In this document: one piece after another, positions 44,745-52,716 of the stretch | Position numbering within the stretch: position 1 is the first letter of the stretch | How the letters are laid out: every line of letters starts with the position of its first letter | Source: Psychrobacillus sp. NEAU-3TGS | Lineage (GTDB): Bacteria > Bacillota > Bacilli > Bacillales_A > Planococcaceae | Direction: 5' to 3' | NCBI RefSeq assembly: GCF_029955155.1 | Contig: NZ_JAPNOZ010000010.1 | Span: 465,661-529,660 of the forward strand | DNA: 64,000 bases | Notes under the pieces: generated by a model | What the model was told of the DNA's origin: nothing | Seen by the model: only the letters and a program-made list of their open reading frames with translations | Databases searched by the model: none | Translations under genes and position numbers: made by a program

Positions 44745-45892
44745 CGACAATTTATAAAAATTGCACGATAGTTACAATGGATGAACAAAATTCATACTAT
44801 GAAAACGCAGAAATTTGGGTGGAAAATGGCAAGATTTTATATGTAGGAAGTGATAAAACTCCACCAGAGAATGCAATAATTGAAGATAAAAATGGCTGTA
44901 TCATTACCCCTGGTTTGATAGATATACATACGCATGTCGGTTTATGGAGTGAAATCAATGAACAGATTAATGATGCAAATGAATACTCTTCTCCATTCAC
45001 ACCACTAATGAACGCAATAGATGGAATAGATATACGGCATTTTTCTTTTGACTTAGCTGTTCAAGGCGGGGTAACAACTATACAAACAGGAGCAGGTAGT
45101 GCCAATCCCATCGGTGGAGTTTGGACGATATTAAAAACTAGCGGACGCTCTTTAAAAGAAAGAATAATTATCGAGCGAAGCGGACTAAAAGGAGCATTGG
45201 GAGAAAACCCAAAAAATGTGTTTGGTAATAGTAAGGAAAAACCAATGACTCGAATGGCAGTTGCAGAAATCATACGGAAAGGTTTTCAAGAAGCCCTCGC
45301 ACTATCAGAGACAGAAAAAGAAGCCGTACTAAAAAACAGATCTAATCTATATCCATTCATCGAAGTATTGGAACATAAAATGCCGCTCCATCTTCACTGT
45401 CACCGTGCAGATGATATTGCAACTGCTATTCGTATTGCGAAAGAGTTCGATATAGAACTTTCCTTAGAACACTGTACGGAAGGACATTTAATGTTAGATG
45501 CTATTAAAGACAGTAAAGCACACGTAACATTGGGACCATTTATGCTTCCTCCTAGTAAGTATGAAACTAGAAATTCAACTCCTGCAGGACCTATGCATTT
45601 TGAACAAGCAGGTATTCCATTTGCAATTATGACAGATCATCCTTTTATTCCTATCCAGTATTTATATTATTGTGCTGCTGAAGCAGTCAAATATGGTCTA
45701 AGTAAAACAACCGCATTGCGAAGCATAACGATAGAAGCTGCAAAATTAACAAAGATTGATAACAGAGTAGGTTCACTAGAAATTGGAAAAGACGCAGATT
45801 TTGTTATTTGGTCCCATCCGCCTTTTGAAACAGAAGCAAATATAGTAGAAACGTATATTAATGGAGAACAAGTATACAAAAGAGGAGATTGA
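44741..45892 (+). CDS. Amidohydrolase (metal-dependent, imidazolonepropionase-like)
   Basis: The protein is 383 residues from ATG 44741, nine bases after GGGAG. It has the complete metal set: TPGLIDIHTHVGLW (HxH), HLHCHRADD, SLEHCTEGH and the catalytic Asp in IMTDHPFIP, on a TIM barrel with the usual small beta domain made of both ends. It hydrolyses an amide or cyclic amide of unknown identity. It is encoded between its HxH-less paralogue and AroM with overlaps on both sides, so the three probably function together. Confidence 0.87.
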   Translation: MTTIYKNCTIVTMDEQNSYYENAEIWVENGKILYVGSDKTPPENAIIEDKNGCIITPGLIDIHTHVGLWSEINEQINDANEYSSPFTPLMNAIDGIDIRHFSFDLAVQGGVTTIQTGAGSANPIGGVWTILKTSGRSLKERIIIERSGLKGALGENPKNVFGNSKEKPMTRMAVAEIIRKGFQEALALSETEKEAVLKNRSNLYPFIEVLEHKMPLHLHCHRADDIATAIRIAKEFDIELSLEHCTEGHLMLDAIKDSKAHVTLGPFMLPPSKYETRNSTPAGPMHFEQAGIPFAIMTDHPFIPIQYLYYCAAEAVKYGLSKTTALRSITIEAAKLTKIDNRVGSLEIGKDADFVIWSHPPFETEANIVETYINGEQVYKRGD

Positions 45893-45893
45893 A

Positions 45894-46568
45894 ATGCTCA
45901 TGAAAACAATATGTGTCATCACAATCGGCCAAACTCCTCGTACTGATATGATTCCTCCACTCCGATCATATTTACCGAATGATACTAGAATTATTGAAAA
46001 AGGAGTTTTAGATTCATTATCAATAGAGGAAATTCAAAGTCTATGTGTGGAAGATGGCCAAACAACATTAGTTTCACGATTAAAAAATGGAAAAAGCGTA
46101 GTAGTGAGCAAAGAAAAAGTAATCCCAATCATTCAAAAACTCATTGATGATTGTCAAAAAACAGAGATAGATTTGATATTACTTGCTTGTACAGGGAAAT
46201 TTCCTTTTTTCTTATCGGAAATCCCTGTTATCTATCCCGACTTTCTATTAAATTATGCAGTAAAGGGTTTACTTCGAGAGGGTGAACTAGGGGTTATCGT
46301 ACCTTTAATCGAACAATCGGAAATGATTTCGGATAAATGGAATGAAGTGAATTTCAAAACGTATATTACTTCCACTTCACCATATGGTGGGTCACACGAA
46401 GAATTTGTTCAAGCAACCAAAAGAATAAATGAGTCACAAGTACAAGCAATTCTCTTAGACTGTATGGGATATTCCAATGAAATGAAAAACATAATAAAGG
46501 AGCATACAAACAAACCAGTAATTATCGCACGTAATATTATCTATGCCAATTTAGCAGAATTGCTGTAA
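45894..46568 (+). CDS. AroM family protein
   Basis: The protein is 224 residues from ATG 45894, which lies six bases after GAGGAG and one base after the amidohydrolase stop; the frame to 45861 runs back through that site. It matches the AroM family of unknown biochemical function: TIGQTPRTDMIPPL, LLACTGKFPFF and VQAILLDCMGYSNEMK. The cysteine-containing pattern recalls Asp/Glu racemases, to which AroM has been likened, but this is not proven. A racemase-like role on an imported dipeptide or amino-acid derivative would fit the cluster. Confidence 0.82.
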   Translation: MLMKTICVITIGQTPRTDMIPPLRSYLPNDTRIIEKGVLDSLSIEEIQSLCVEDGQTTLVSRLKNGKSVVVSKEKVIPIIQKLIDDCQKTEIDLILLACTGKFPFFLSEIPVIYPDFLLNYAVKGLLREGELGVIVPLIEQSEMISDKWNEVNFKTYITSTSPYGGSHEEFVQATKRINESQVQAILLDCMGYSNEMKNIIKEHTNKPVIIARNIIYANLAELL

Positions 46569-46604
46569 TCCATTAATATTAATAAGAGTTAGGTGGGATA
46601 ATCC

Positions 46605-46877
46605 ATGCATGGTCTCCGTAGAAAAAGACATATCCAAGCGTCTTGTGAGCAAAAACTTTATGCAGTTCAGGAAGTTCTATTAGAAAAACGATCCCGAAAA
46701 GACATTGCTACAGAATTAAATGTGAGCGTTAATTCCATTACCACATGGATAAAAATATATAAAGAATATGGGGAAAATGGATTCACTTCAGTTGCACAAT
46801 ACGAAATCAAGCGATTAAAAGAAATTGAAAAGAATTATTACAAGCTTATAAACATCAATACACAAGATGTCACCTAA
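46605..46877 (+). CDS. Transposase-like HTH protein (IS3/IS150 OrfA type)
   Basis: This 90-residue protein has an HTH resembling the OrfA part of IS3-group transposases (KLYAVQEVLLEKRSRKDIA, NSITTWIKIYKEYGENGF). GGTGGG lies eight bases before the ATG. No catalytic DDE partner follows, so it is an insertion-sequence remnant or a domesticated regulator. It starts 36 bases after AroM and may be expressed with it. The accessory region starts here. Confidence 0.65.
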   Translation: MHGLRRKRHIQASCEQKLYAVQEVLLEKRSRKDIATELNVSVNSITTWIKIYKEYGENGFTSVAQYEIKRLKEIEKNYYKLININTQDVT

Positions 46878-46891
46878 ACTGATAGAAGACC

Positions 46892-46976
46892 CCATTGTTT
46901 TCAGATCCCTTTGATGGGGGTGGGTATGTAAGGAATTTCTGTGATTGGTACTTCTTTTTTCCCCTGAAAACAATGG
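46892..46976. repeat. 85-bp element with perfect 13-base inverted ends
   Basis: CCATTGTTTTCAG and CTGAAAACAATGG flank 59 bases just downstream of the HTH gene. It could be a miniature inverted-repeat element, remnant IS ends or a long-loop hairpin. I see no flanking target duplication. Confidence 0.45.
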
Positions 46977-47041
46977 TCATTTACTTGTTGTTTATCTATT
47001 TAACATTGTAGAGATGAATGAATACGTACAAGTCACAGAGA

Positions 47042-47608
47042 TAAAATACTATCAATTAATAGATAAATCCCGGTACCGCCTAAAAGGATATATGTAAAAG
47101 TCTTAAATACTTTTCTATTTATATATTTTAATAGCATTTGCCCTAGAATCAAACCAATAATACTGCAGGAATGGCATACAAACTAGAACGCCAAACAAGC
47201 ATAGCTGTACCAGTTAAGAATAGCTGTGATAACAACCCCTGTTGTTGATATACTTTGCAGGGACAAACACCGGAAAAGAAAAAACTAGAGCCACCACATT
47301 AGAATTCTTTTTGCACACCTAGTAGTTTAGGGTGCATTATTTGATGCTTATTGAGACATCATGAATTTAAAATTAAAAGCTAATATCATAAAAAGACTCT
47401 ATAATGTTAGAAGCTATCTAATAGAATCATATATAATATAAAATATATGGGGTATAGGCTTGGAACACTTCTTTATATGATTATGGCCACACCTTTTTTA
47501 TTGCTGCTATTTGCGCCTTCAGAAGCTATTCAAATAAATATTATCCTTTCCTTAATTAACTCCCTTGCATTAATAATGACAGTCAAAAAAAATATTGATA
47601 CATATTAA
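47042..47608. pseudogene. Scrambled TauE/SafE permease pseudogene
   Basis: Three pieces resemble the intact gene at 24924-25646. 47042-47234 matches its 3' part in the same (minus) orientation with one-base indels. 47235-47300 matches the middle (CAAAGTATATCAACAAC region) in opposite orientation. 47450-47608 matches the 5' end, including the GGTATA-AGC-TTG start area, also inverted and with an internal deletion. The pieces are out of order, so several rearrangements occurred. The remainder, 47300-47450, shows no coding. Confidence 0.8.
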
Positions 47609-47697
47609 ACTAATGTGATAGATAAATCTTATTTGATGCGTTTAAACGGTTAAGAATACGTTCAACTAAATATTTCTGTTTCATACTCATCTGAAAT

Positions 47698-47889
47698 TCA
47701 TTGAATATCATCTACTTTATAATTCCCGTTTTCTTCTCTAAAAATAATATAAAGCACGTAAGGAACGTATGCATCACTTTCCGGAGTTGAGTGTGCACTT
47801 ATTTCCACATATTTAAGATTATTCTTTTCAAAACGAATTACTTTCGTGTGTCTCTCCCAGGCAGTAGGAACCAATGTTTGGGGAAAAGT
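47698..47889 (-). pseudogene. C-terminal fragment of an unknown protein
   Basis: An open stretch without a start codon reads TAWERHTKVIRFEKNNLKYV, then EISAHSTPESDAYVPYVLY and IIFREENGNYKVDDIQ before TGA. Composition is protein-like, and the frame opens directly behind the operon terminator. I do not recognise it; a displaced immunity or toxin-cassette gene is one possibility. Confidence 0.5.
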
Positions 47890-47895
47890 TCAGTC

Positions 47896-47921
47896 AAAAA
47901 AACACTCTCCGTAGAGAGTAT
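47896..47921 (-). terminator. Terminator of the WYL/dynamin/HerA/nuclease operon
   Basis: ATACTCTC/GAGAGTGT (one G-U) with a four-base loop is followed by seven T on the minus strand. It lies just after the in-frame tail behind the SUKH gene. Confidence 0.8.
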
Positions 47922-47929
47922 TTTGATTC

Positions 47930-47974
47930 TTATTTAATTTCTTTGATGTCGATGACTATACCACCTTTTGGATT
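47930..47974 (-). other. In-frame coding relic after the SUKH stop
   Basis: Directly after the SUKH TGA and in the same frame, 14 codons read NPKGGIVIDIKEIK before TAA. The sequence looks like a real protein C-terminus. It may be the end of a displaced gene or an extension read through the TGA. Confidence 0.4.
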
Positions 47975-48364
47975 TCAAAGTAACTGACTTTCTATATACT
48001 CTGCAGTAGAACTAAGTAAATTTTTAAAGTTACCATTCGCATATTCATATACATTATCATTTTCATCAACAACAATTAATAAACCATCAATTGCTAAGTT
48101 TTGAATTACTATATATTTATCTAACTCGCCTTTAGCTAATTTACGTTCTTCTAATGTCGTTTCAACAACATTTAGGTACCCTTCAACACCTAATCCAAAA
48201 ATTTCTTCAGATCCGATTTCTAATGAACCAAATTCAGCTAAAATTTCACGGTATGTTTTAGGAAATTTAATACCTAATTGTTGCTCGGCAGCCAAGATTT
48301 CTTCTTCATTCACACCATCAAAAACTTCTGAATCACTATTTCTAATCTTTTCGATAAATGACAT
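47975..48364 (-). CDS. SUKH (SMI1/KNR4) family immunity protein
   Basis: The protein has 129 residues with the SUKH pattern: VNEEEILAAEQQLGIKFPKTYREILAEFGSLEIG, then IFGLGVEGYLNVVETTLEER and a C-terminal strand region. SUKH proteins are the commonest immunity proteins of nuclease toxins in bacterial polymorphic toxin systems. Its ATG overlaps the nuclease stop (TAATG), so it should neutralise that nuclease in the producing cell. It is the last intact gene of the operon. Confidence 0.9.
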   Translation of the reverse strand: MSFIEKIRNSDSEVFDGVNEEEILAAEQQLGIKFPKTYREILAEFGSLEIGSEEIFGLGVEGYLNVVETTLEERKLAKGELDKYIVIQNLAIDGLLIVVDENDNVYEYANGNFKNLLSSTAEYIESQLL

Positions 48365-48900
48365 TACTTTTCCCCTCTTTCAGTTATAATTTCCTCTGCT
48401 CTAGCCTTCCAATGTTGCTCTCGTTCCTTTTTAAATTCATTACGATCAATTTCAGATACATTTGTTTTATCATGTAAAATACCATCATTTCCTGGACCAC
48501 GATGCTCTGTCTGAGTTAATTCAGCTAAAGGTGCATCTTGCTTTTGACCAATATGATGAAGTTCGACTGGTTTGCCATCAATTAGAGGTGGTTTACCATC
48601 TGACATTCTTTCTAGATTTGTTCTCCCACGTCCATCTACAGCTTCATAGTCTATGTCTGTTCGAGTTAAACACTCTCTATCATTTACTTCATTTGCCTCA
48701 ACGTTTGCATCATCATAGATTTTTCTCTCTTCATCTGATATTTCATCAAAACTTTCCTCTAAAGAAAGATATTTCTTTTTTTCACCTTCTATAGGTACCT
48801 CATGTAAAGAGAAATCTAAATCAATCCTTGTATCTTTCTCAAATGTTACTTCGACTTTTTCCTTTATGGGGGTTTCGATAGCTTTTATCGTTTCGATCAT
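48364..48900 (-). CDS. LHH-type HNH/EndoVII nuclease, probable toxin
   Basis: This 178-residue protein ends in an LHH nuclease domain: RTNLERMSDGKPPLIDGKPV, ELHHIGQKQDAPLAEL, HRGPGNDGILHD and a helical end with EREQHWKAR. The ELHH histidines are the metal/catalytic residues of this HNH/EndoVII branch. The first 80 residues are acidic and of unknown role. LHH domains usually sit at the end of much larger secreted toxins; here the domain is on a short protein without a signal peptide. Position between the 101-residue protein (ATGA overlap) and SUKH supports a toxin-immunity pair, served by the apparatus encoded upstream. Confidence 0.88.
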   Translation of the reverse strand: MIETIKAIETPIKEKVEVTFEKDTRIDLDFSLHEVPIEGEKKKYLSLEESFDEISDEERKIYDDANVEANEVNDRECLTRTDIDYEAVDGRGRTNLERMSDGKPPLIDGKPVELHHIGQKQDAPLAELTQTEHRGPGNDGILHDKTNVSEIDRNEFKKEREQHWKARAEEIITERGEK

Positions 48901-49202
48901 CGAATTTTCCCTCCTCTTACTGCCTCTATCCAGGTCTTATACAGTTCAAAATTCTTGTTATTTTCAGTAGAAAATTCTTTCAATATACATTGTGAAATTG
49001 CAAGTTTAATTTCATTATTTAAATTGCTTGTTTGCTTAGAGATATGCTCAGCCAACAGTTTATTTATAATTTCAATATCATTTGATTTAGACGACCATTG
49101 AGTGAATAAACTCTTAACCTCCAATAGTTCTGTTACAATATGAGCAATCGTATCAAAGTGATCTTTATCTACTAATTTATAAGCATATTCCTTATTTTGC
49201 AA
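48897..49202 (-). CDS. Unknown helical protein between HerA ATPase and nuclease, 101 residues
   Basis: The frame starts at TTG 49202 inside the end of the ATPase gene and ends overlapping the nuclease start. The product (for example DKDHFDTIAHIVTELLEVKS and NNEIKLAISQCILKEF) is predicted helical with no membrane segment. I do not recognise the family. Its position suggests an adaptor or chaperone linking the nuclease to the ATPase, which is inference only. Confidence 0.7.
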   Translation of the reverse strand: MQNKEYAYKLVDKDHFDTIAHIVTELLEVKSLFTQWSSKSNDIEIINKLLAEHISKQTSNLNNEIKLAISQCILKEFSTENNKNFELYKTWIEAVRGGKIR

Positions 49203-52162
49203 TAATGATCAACTTGTAAATTTACTTTGGTTGGTAAAACTAATCCTTCCAATGCTGCCTTTACATCTACATTATCGACCTCTTCAACAGTTCTAATTCT
49301 GCCTTGTAACAGATACTTACACAATATTGAAATGTTTGTCTTTTTATCAGACAAAGCCAAATTCAAGTCATTGTATTCATATATTTTTGGTTTTTTATCA
49401 AAATGATTAATTTGACATAAGACAGGTTCTAACCAATCATTTTGATAAATGGCTGCTACCCCTTTTGGTAACTTTATAATTTCATCTACTTGCTCATCTT
49501 TTAAGCCGGCTGCTTTACCCACAAGGCGACGATCTGCCTCATCTGGCAACCGCATTATAATTTTAGTATTTGTATTTCGAATCGCAGACAAATCTAACAT
49601 ACTTGGTGATTGATCAACAATAATGAATCCTTCCCCATACGTACGCATCTCTGCTATTGCATTTGATAGCATCTCAACAGATTTCCCAGCCATATTAGCA
49701 CCTTCTGAAGACTGCTCCGTAGATGTCCTTTTTAATATATTATGTGCCTCTTCTAGGACAGTAACATGCTTTAAAGGGGAATTTAGTCCTTCTGCGTTAG
49801 CCATTCTATATTCGTTCAAACGCATCACTAAAATACCCATAATAAGTGATTTTGTTTCTGAAGACCCTATGCGACTTAAATCTACAATAACATTAGAATC
49901 GAATAGCAATTTGTTATCTAGTTCAGTATCACAAAAGATTTGTCCATTAATACCATTCGTTAGTGATTTTACTCTTGTAACAAGTGAACCGATATAATTC
50001 CCCTTAGTTTCAGCATCATACGCTGTATGATTAATGACAACTTCCAAACTATTTAATAAGTCCTTGAATGTCGGGTAATAAACATTTTCACCATTCGCAT
50101 TAATAGAATTGTCCAAGTCCCAGCCGCATTCACCATAACTATGGATAATGGCCTCTTTTAAAATGGCCGGCATGGCTGCATACATTGGCCAGCATACATT
50201 GAAAATTTCTACTAATCGATCGATATGCTCTAAAACATGTGTATCTTCTGGAAATTTAAACGGATTAATTTTAAGTAGCTGATTTTTTTTGGAATTTGTA
50301 CCTAATACCGTTACTTTACTATCCGAGCCAAAAATATGCTTATATTCACCTTTAGCAGGTTCAATTATCAAGAAATTAATACCCTGCATCTCTAATTGAC
50401 TTAATAATTCATAGATAGTATTGGATTTCCCCGAGCCAGTCGAACCGGTGATTAATGTGTGCATACTTAAACTTTGCAAGTCTAACTTCACACGATTTTT
50501 TAATATACTTCCCATATTAAATATCGCACCTAAATTAACAAAACGATTACTTTCTTTTTCATAACTAATCACTTCTTGCGCAAATTCAACGTGTTCAATC
50601 ACTGGGAATCCACTAACAGATTTTCTCGGTAAACTCATATGGATAGCCAATTCTTTACCACTCACTAAAGATGTTGGTATTATAGGCAAATTTATACCAT
50701 TATTTTCATAAGTAAAGGTTGGATGTATAAAGTTTTGAATATACTTATTGATTTCTTTTACATCGCTATCTGTATTTGACCAACTTGAAATATTCGAAAT
50801 CTCAACGCCTGTATTCTCACCTTGCATTAATGATTTATAGGTTGCAGCCGCAATATCAGCTGCATACGGTGTATCTGACATAAAGTAAGCTGCACATTCC
50901 CACATCCCTAAATTTTCGCACTCTTGTAGACGAATTAATTGCTGATCAATTCGTTGCAAATAATTTTGGATGGTTTTGTTTTGACTGGTCAGTTGAATTG
51001 TTTCAGAGTTACCTCTTGTAAATCCTTTTGCATCAGATTCACTATCTGTAACTGTTTTTGTTTTAGATGTAGAATTGCCCGTTGTAGTTGCCTCACTTGT
51101 AGTTGTTCCCGTAGATACACCTGCTGTATCAGAAACAGTTTTATGCGTAACCGCAGCTACAGCTCCTCCTAAAGCGCCACCTATTGCTCCACCTATAGCC
51201 ATTCCAGCTACTGTACCTGCACCAGGTGCTACTACAGTTCCTAATATAGCACCAGCAGCGGCTAGCCCCCCTGCTGCAACTTTACCAGCACTACTTCCAG
51301 CAGTATTTTTAGAAGTAGCACTAGAAGTATTCTTTGTGTGAGATTCCCCACTTGTTTTTGTAGAAGAAGTGTTTAGTGTATCTGTTTCTCCAATACTATT
51401 TCCTACAGTATAAGTTTTCATCTCATTAATAGAGTCATTAATCCCATATGATATTTGCGTAGATGCTAATGGAGCAAGCATCGAATAAATATTTTCATAT
51501 TGCTTTCTAACTTCAGTCAATTGCTGTGCATTCGCTGGATTAGCTAAAATCACACCAGTAAATACTTCTCCCTGCATACTAAGAGCAAGTTTCTCAAGAC
51601 CTTGAATAAACGATTTGTTGTCCTTCAAATCTGAATCCTTATAATTCGCAACACCTGTCACAATCGATATGGAACTTGATTCATTACTATTTAATAATTC
51701 CTCGATATCATCCTTTAACATGTTTTCTGTTTTAATTCCTGGAAAATGCCCATTCATTGCATTTTTCAAAGTATCATAGGATGTCTTAGTACTATTAGAT
51801 TCATTTAAAGAACGAATACCCATGTAAAAGTCAACACTTGTACCGTCACTATCAACCATGATAAATACAGAGCTATCTGTTACAGCTACCGCATTTAAAA
51901 CGCTAGATAATTTATAAGTAGCATCTTCATCTTGGGAGTAGACAATTTCATTGATCTTAAACATTCGAACATTCTTTGCTAAATTCTTTTCGACCATTTG
52001 ATTATTTAACGGGATAACATTCATATCTTCTAACTTGGTAATGTAATTTTTAAGTACCACATCATCAACCACTTCGAAAGCAGTTTCAAACTGTTGTTCG
52101 AAGCTTTTGTAATGAGGAATAGCTATACTTTGTTCTTTTTTCTGAACCTGTAAATTTACCAC
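49172..52162 (-). CDS. HerA/FtsK-type ATPase with glycine-zipper insert, 996 residues
   Basis: A GTG start follows AGAGGTG. Residues 1-235 form an uncharacterised N-terminal domain. At about 240-370 a glycine-zipper hydrophobic segment (GTVAGMAIGGAIGGALGGAV) is flanked on both sides by Ser/Thr-rich low-complexity linkers, suggesting a membrane-inserting hairpin. The C-terminal half is a HerA/VirB4-like motor: Walker A ITGSTGSGKSN, Walker B HVTVLEEAHNIL, and sensor IIVDQSPS. Related hexameric motors pump DNA or protein. Between a small membrane protein and a toxin pair, export or injection of the nuclease is a reasonable hypothesis, and an anti-phage motor is another. Confidence 0.88.
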   Translation of the reverse strand: MVNLQVQKKEQSIAIPHYKSFEQQFETAFEVVDDVVLKNYITKLEDMNVIPLNNQMVEKNLAKNVRMFKINEIVYSQDEDATYKLSSVLNAVAVTDSSVFIMVDSDGTSVDFYMGIRSLNESNSTKTSYDTLKNAMNGHFPGIKTENMLKDDIEELLNSNESSSISIVTGVANYKDSDLKDNKSFIQGLEKLALSMQGEVFTGVILANPANAQQLTEVRKQYENIYSMLAPLASTQISYGINDSINEMKTYTVGNSIGETDTLNTSSTKTSGESHTKNTSSATSKNTAGSSAGKVAAGGLAAAGAILGTVVAPGAGTVAGMAIGGAIGGALGGAVAAVTHKTVSDTAGVSTGTTTSEATTTGNSTSKTKTVTDSESDAKGFTRGNSETIQLTSQNKTIQNYLQRIDQQLIRLQECENLGMWECAAYFMSDTPYAADIAAATYKSLMQGENTGVEISNISSWSNTDSDVKEINKYIQNFIHPTFTYENNGINLPIIPTSLVSGKELAIHMSLPRKSVSGFPVIEHVEFAQEVISYEKESNRFVNLGAIFNMGSILKNRVKLDLQSLSMHTLITGSTGSGKSNTIYELLSQLEMQGINFLIIEPAKGEYKHIFGSDSKVTVLGTNSKKNQLLKINPFKFPEDTHVLEHIDRLVEIFNVCWPMYAAMPAILKEAIIHSYGECGWDLDNSINANGENVYYPTFKDLLNSLEVVINHTAYDAETKGNYIGSLVTRVKSLTNGINGQIFCDTELDNKLLFDSNVIVDLSRIGSSETKSLIMGILVMRLNEYRMANAEGLNSPLKHVTVLEEAHNILKRTSTEQSSEGANMAGKSVEMLSNAIAEMRTYGEGFIIVDQSPSMLDLSAIRNTNTKIIMRLPDEADRRLVGKAAGLKDEQVDEIIKLPKGVAAIYQNDWLEPVLCQINHFDKKPKIYEYNDLNLALSDKKTNISILCKYLLQGRIRTVEEVDNVDVKAALEGLVLPTKVNLQVDHYCKIRNMLIN

Positions 52163-52188
52163 TAGAACACCTCTTTAGTTATGTATAT

Positions 52189-52716
52189 TCAATTACGATT
52201 CTTTACTAAATAATAGGTAACTCCACCAACTACACATGAAGCAATAACTGATGTTGTGGCAATTGTAATAATACTCAATCCCTTAATAACACCAAACAAA
52301 ATTGAAGCAGCTCCTACACCTAATATTGCAATTAGTGTCGCCATAGATTTACTATCTATATTTGTAGCCGATTCTGGGCGATGCTGAGGTTTAGTTGTTG
52401 GTATTTTTTGTTTAGAAATTTCATCAGCATATACGTATGTTTGTACCTCTTTAATATGTGCAATACGTTCTGCTGAAAAATTGTCTACTAAATCATTCTT
52501 TAGAGAACTTGCATATTGTTTTGTCCAGTTAGATTTAGACTCAAATGTTTCTCTATCATGCTCTTCGATAATATTTGGTAAGAACTTTAACGTATAATCT
52601 AGCATTGCTTTGAACTGATTGAATGTTAAATCTTGCGTTAAGCTATTTTTTAACATGATCTTTACCCGTTCTATATCTTTTGATTGGACAGCAGTTTTAT
52701 ATTGTTCGGTTATCAT
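52189..52716 (-). CDS. Small membrane protein with helical N-domain, 175 residues
   Basis: Residues 1-100 are helical and charged. After a linker (TTKPQHRPESATNIDSKS) two membrane helices follow (MATLIAILGVGAASILFGVI and TIATTSVIASCVVGGVTYYL) with a basic tail. I do not recognise the family. It overlaps the dynamin-like gene by four bases and lies 26 bases before the HerA gene, so it probably forms the membrane platform for one of them. Confidence 0.8.
   Translation of the reverse strand: MITEQYKTAVQSKDIERVKIMLKNSLTQDLTFNQFKAMLDYTLKFLPNIIEEHDRETFESKSNWTKQYASSLKNDLVDNFSAERIAHIKEVQTYVYADEISKQKIPTTKPQHRPESATNIDSKSMATLIAILGVGAASILFGVIKGLSIITIATTSVIASCVVGGVTYYLVKNRN

Noticed and set aside
51075-51341. 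Pro/Ala-rich 88-codon plus-strand frame
   Set aside because: It is the reverse of the glycine-zipper segment of the HerA gene; no ribosome site.
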